From contig JANTQA010000047.1 in NCBI GenBank assembly GCA_027625915.1, positions 20,212,001-20,276,000 on the forward strand: 64,000 nucleotides of DNA. The letters are read 5' to 3'. The DNA comes from Anaeramoeba flamelloides (taxonomy: Eukaryota > Metamonada > Anaeramoebidae). The position numbers were made by a program, and so were the translations under genes. The notes beneath the pieces were generated by a model. The model saw nothing but the letters and a program-made list of their open reading frames with translations, did not search any database and was not told where the DNA came from. Of this stretch, positions 62,301 to 64,000 are shown one piece after another. Numbering within the stretch: position 1 is the first letter of the stretch; every line of letters starts with the position of its first letter.

Positions 62301-63590
62301 AAATTGAGCCAAAAAAAAAAAAAATACTAATGTAAGGGATTTTTGTTTCTATTTCAATTAATTTATTTGTTGGGTCGACGACAAGCCAATTTGATTTATG
62401 TGTTTGAATTATATTAGGAGAGAGTTTTTTAAAAAAATACTTTTTATAATTATAACTACTTTTATTTAATTTGATCATTAAAAATTTCTCTAAAAGTATG
62501 GATAATTCTCTTTCATATTTTCTAGTTACGTTGTGTTTTTTGTTTAAATGAAAGAGATATTCCTGGAATTCATTTATTTTTAATTGTTTGTTTGTGACAA
62601 ATTGAATAGGGATAGCTTGGTTTTGAATATTTTTTTATAATTTTCTAAATCAAAGATAAATGGGAATTTATTTTTAAAATAACTTTTATCTTCAAAATTT
62701 ATTTTTTTATCACTTTTCGTTTCAGAACATTCTGATTCCAAATTAAGATTTTTAGAAAAATCATTTTCAGTAAATGTATAATTAAAATCTTTATGGGAAA
62801 CATTGTTAACTGATATATTCTTTATTTTTAAATCCAATTGATCTATTTCATCAGATATCTCATATTCTGAAGATTTTTACTCTTAAAGAGTCAATTAACT
62901 GAATTTTTCTCTGTTCTTTGATATTTATTTCAGATTTATGTGGTTCCCAATCTGAAGAAGTTAATGTTTCAGGTTATGATTGATCATTATCTGATGATAA
63001 AGTTAGAACTTCAACAACATTTTCCGTTATATTTTGAGACATATCAAGAGTGTTATCTGAAAAATGTTCTAACATTTCTGTTTTTCGATGATTTCCAAAA
63101 GAATTATTGTTTTCAAAACCCCCGATTCCAAAATAATCATCAATTTCGTTCTCTGAATTATTTAACTCAGAATTATTTTCTAATCTGATTATTTTTCGAT
63201 TTTTATTACGTTCAAAGTTTTTTATTTTATCAGCATGAAAGTCACACAGAATTTTATATTTTTTTGTTGTATTTATATATTCACTTCCTAAATAAGTTTC
63301 TTTTACAAATCCACCATTGCAAAATATTCTTTTGCATTTTTTAGTATCACTATAACAACATGAAGTACATTTGATTTCTCTTAAACAAACATCATGAATA
63401 AAAAAAGATTGTTTCGTGGATTTTTTAAATTTTTCTTTTTATATATATTTGATACTATTAAATTTATTTGAATTGGTTAAACCAAATTTTTTTTTAAGTC
63501 TACCTTTAATTTCAATTAATGTGGATTGTTTTTCGTTTATACAATTTTATAAACAACATTCTTTATTATCACAAGACATTATATCTGTTT
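59330..63590 (-). mobile_element. Decayed DNA transposon with CMC/Plavaka (tnp2)-like transposase
   Basis: Minus-strand coding blocks follow each other from an ATG near 63577 (MSCDNKECCL, a Cys-rich N-terminus with CTSCCYSDTKKC) to a stop near 59332 (FIPHLPRFLNIN). The central block (61647-62312) reads SIYIDDQAYDSSRKKS, FLLMNIPKNV, LPFVKEIFQLSK, IIGDSVEQQKAAGKLSSSG then CRSC, like the tnp2/Plavaka motif of a GDN/S stretch ending in a CxxC. The next (60911-61567) reads FDSCDFSRFSICWAHLLLEG then TAIECLELSMVLGL. After a frame change the sequence continues IIFEWLDLFNSIVSNLYLP and later VGNFVYTFDNEYLFIREI, a typical C-terminal module. Several in-frame stops (two in the N-terminal block), at least three frame changes and a MITE insertion make it inactive. 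I could not define terminal inverted repeats. Confidence 0.65.
61494..61690. mobile_element. MITE family A, copy 5, inside the transposase
   Basis: A 197-bp copy starting CAGTCAGTTTCACTTTTAAG and ending with its complement, flanked by TA on both sides. Removing it and one TA joins SNSDSNT to SSNSKINPV without a frame change, so the two blocks were one reading frame when it landed. Confidence 0.9.
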
Positions 63591-63697
63591 AAAATTTCAA
63601 AAGAAAAAAATAGAATTAAATAAAAAGAAAAAGAAAATTAGTGGGTTAGTAAAATGGGTTAATTGTGTGTGATTAGAAATATATATATATATATATA

Positions 63698-63894
63698 GCC
63701 AGTTTCACTTTTAAGACACAAACTTTCAACGAAATTTATGGCACAAAAAAAATCTCAAATTAAGGCACAAAATTTTGTATTCTAGTAAAATAAATTGCAA
63801 AAATTAAAAATTCCAAATTATGTGCTTTAATTTGAGATTTTTTTTGTACCTTAAATTTCGTTGAAAGTTTGTGCCTTAAAAGTGAAACTGACTG
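63698..63894. mobile_element. MITE family A, copy 6
   Basis: The left end (GCCAGTTTCACTTTTAAG) has lost a few bases next to a (TA)n tract at 63679-63697. The right end reads CTTAAAAGTGAAACTGACTG then TA. The interior matches the other copies. Confidence 0.85.
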
Positions 63895-64000
63895 TAAAAG
63901 AAAAGATTTGTTTCAAATACACACCTTTTAGGATTATTTTTTTGGTTTTCTCTTGGATTAATTTCACCCATTTCTAGTATAAATACATTTCTAGATCCAA

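Noticed and set aside
59330-63590. Possibility that the decayed minus-strand frames are host genes
   Set aside because: The GDS...SSG...CRSC and downstream blocks fit a tnp2/Plavaka transposase better than any host family I know, and the region is riddled with stops and frame changes.

Overview
The window looks like nuclear DNA of a free-living protist. It is very AT-rich (most non-coding stretches are long A and T runs), has GT-AG introns and Asn-rich tracts, and carries large modular proteins: RCC1-BTB, Rho-BTB, ankyrin and MYND proteins. An iron alcohol dehydrogenase fits an anaerobic lifestyle. This repertoire reminds me of the anaerobic amoeba Anaeramoeba; that name is inference from gene content only. 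I recognised no rRNA, tRNA or CRISPR.

Layout. 1-4748: non-coding, packed with inverted-repeat elements. 4749-9411 (+): two-exon gene for a secreted beta-propeller-like protein with a 3.4-kb repeat-filled intron. 9412-20119: no gene; a diverged tandem duplication of about 1.4-1.75 kb units bounded by (TA)n arrays (11848-14975), a GC-rich 106-bp tandem repeat (14989-15180), MITEs and foldbacks. 20120-21680 (+): a decayed, 5'-truncated LINE. 21764-27358 (-): a decaying RCC1-BTB-MYND-ankyrin-BTB gene broken by a MITE and several small lesions. 30902-32929 (-): an intact Rho GTPase-BTB fusion whose catalytic Gln61 equivalent is Ser. 38513-41818 (-): the most striking gene, a nuclease-like domain fused to a STAND-type P-loop NTPase and an ankyrin array. 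42742-46934 (+): a two-exon RCC1-BTB gene, head to head with it. 52341-54171 (-): a five-exon iron alcohol dehydrogenase. 59330-63590 (-): a decayed DNA transposon whose transposase resembles the CMC/Plavaka (tnp2) type.

Mobile DNA shapes the window. A 197-bp, nearly palindromic MITE with TA target duplications and CAGT ends (Tc1/mariner-like) is present six times. Two copies interrupt reading frames that close up exactly when element plus one TA is removed. A second TA-type element sits inside a third MITE family at 57052-57707, giving a readable order of insertion. Long introns in two genes are largely repeats.

Functionally the host genes fall into signalling and adaptor proteins (Rho-BTB, two RCC1-BTB types, probably linked to ubiquitin ligases through BTB), fermentative redox metabolism (Fe-ADH), a secreted propeller, and a possible innate-immune protein (nuclease-STAND-ankyrin) that resembles bacterial antiviral STAND proteins in architecture.
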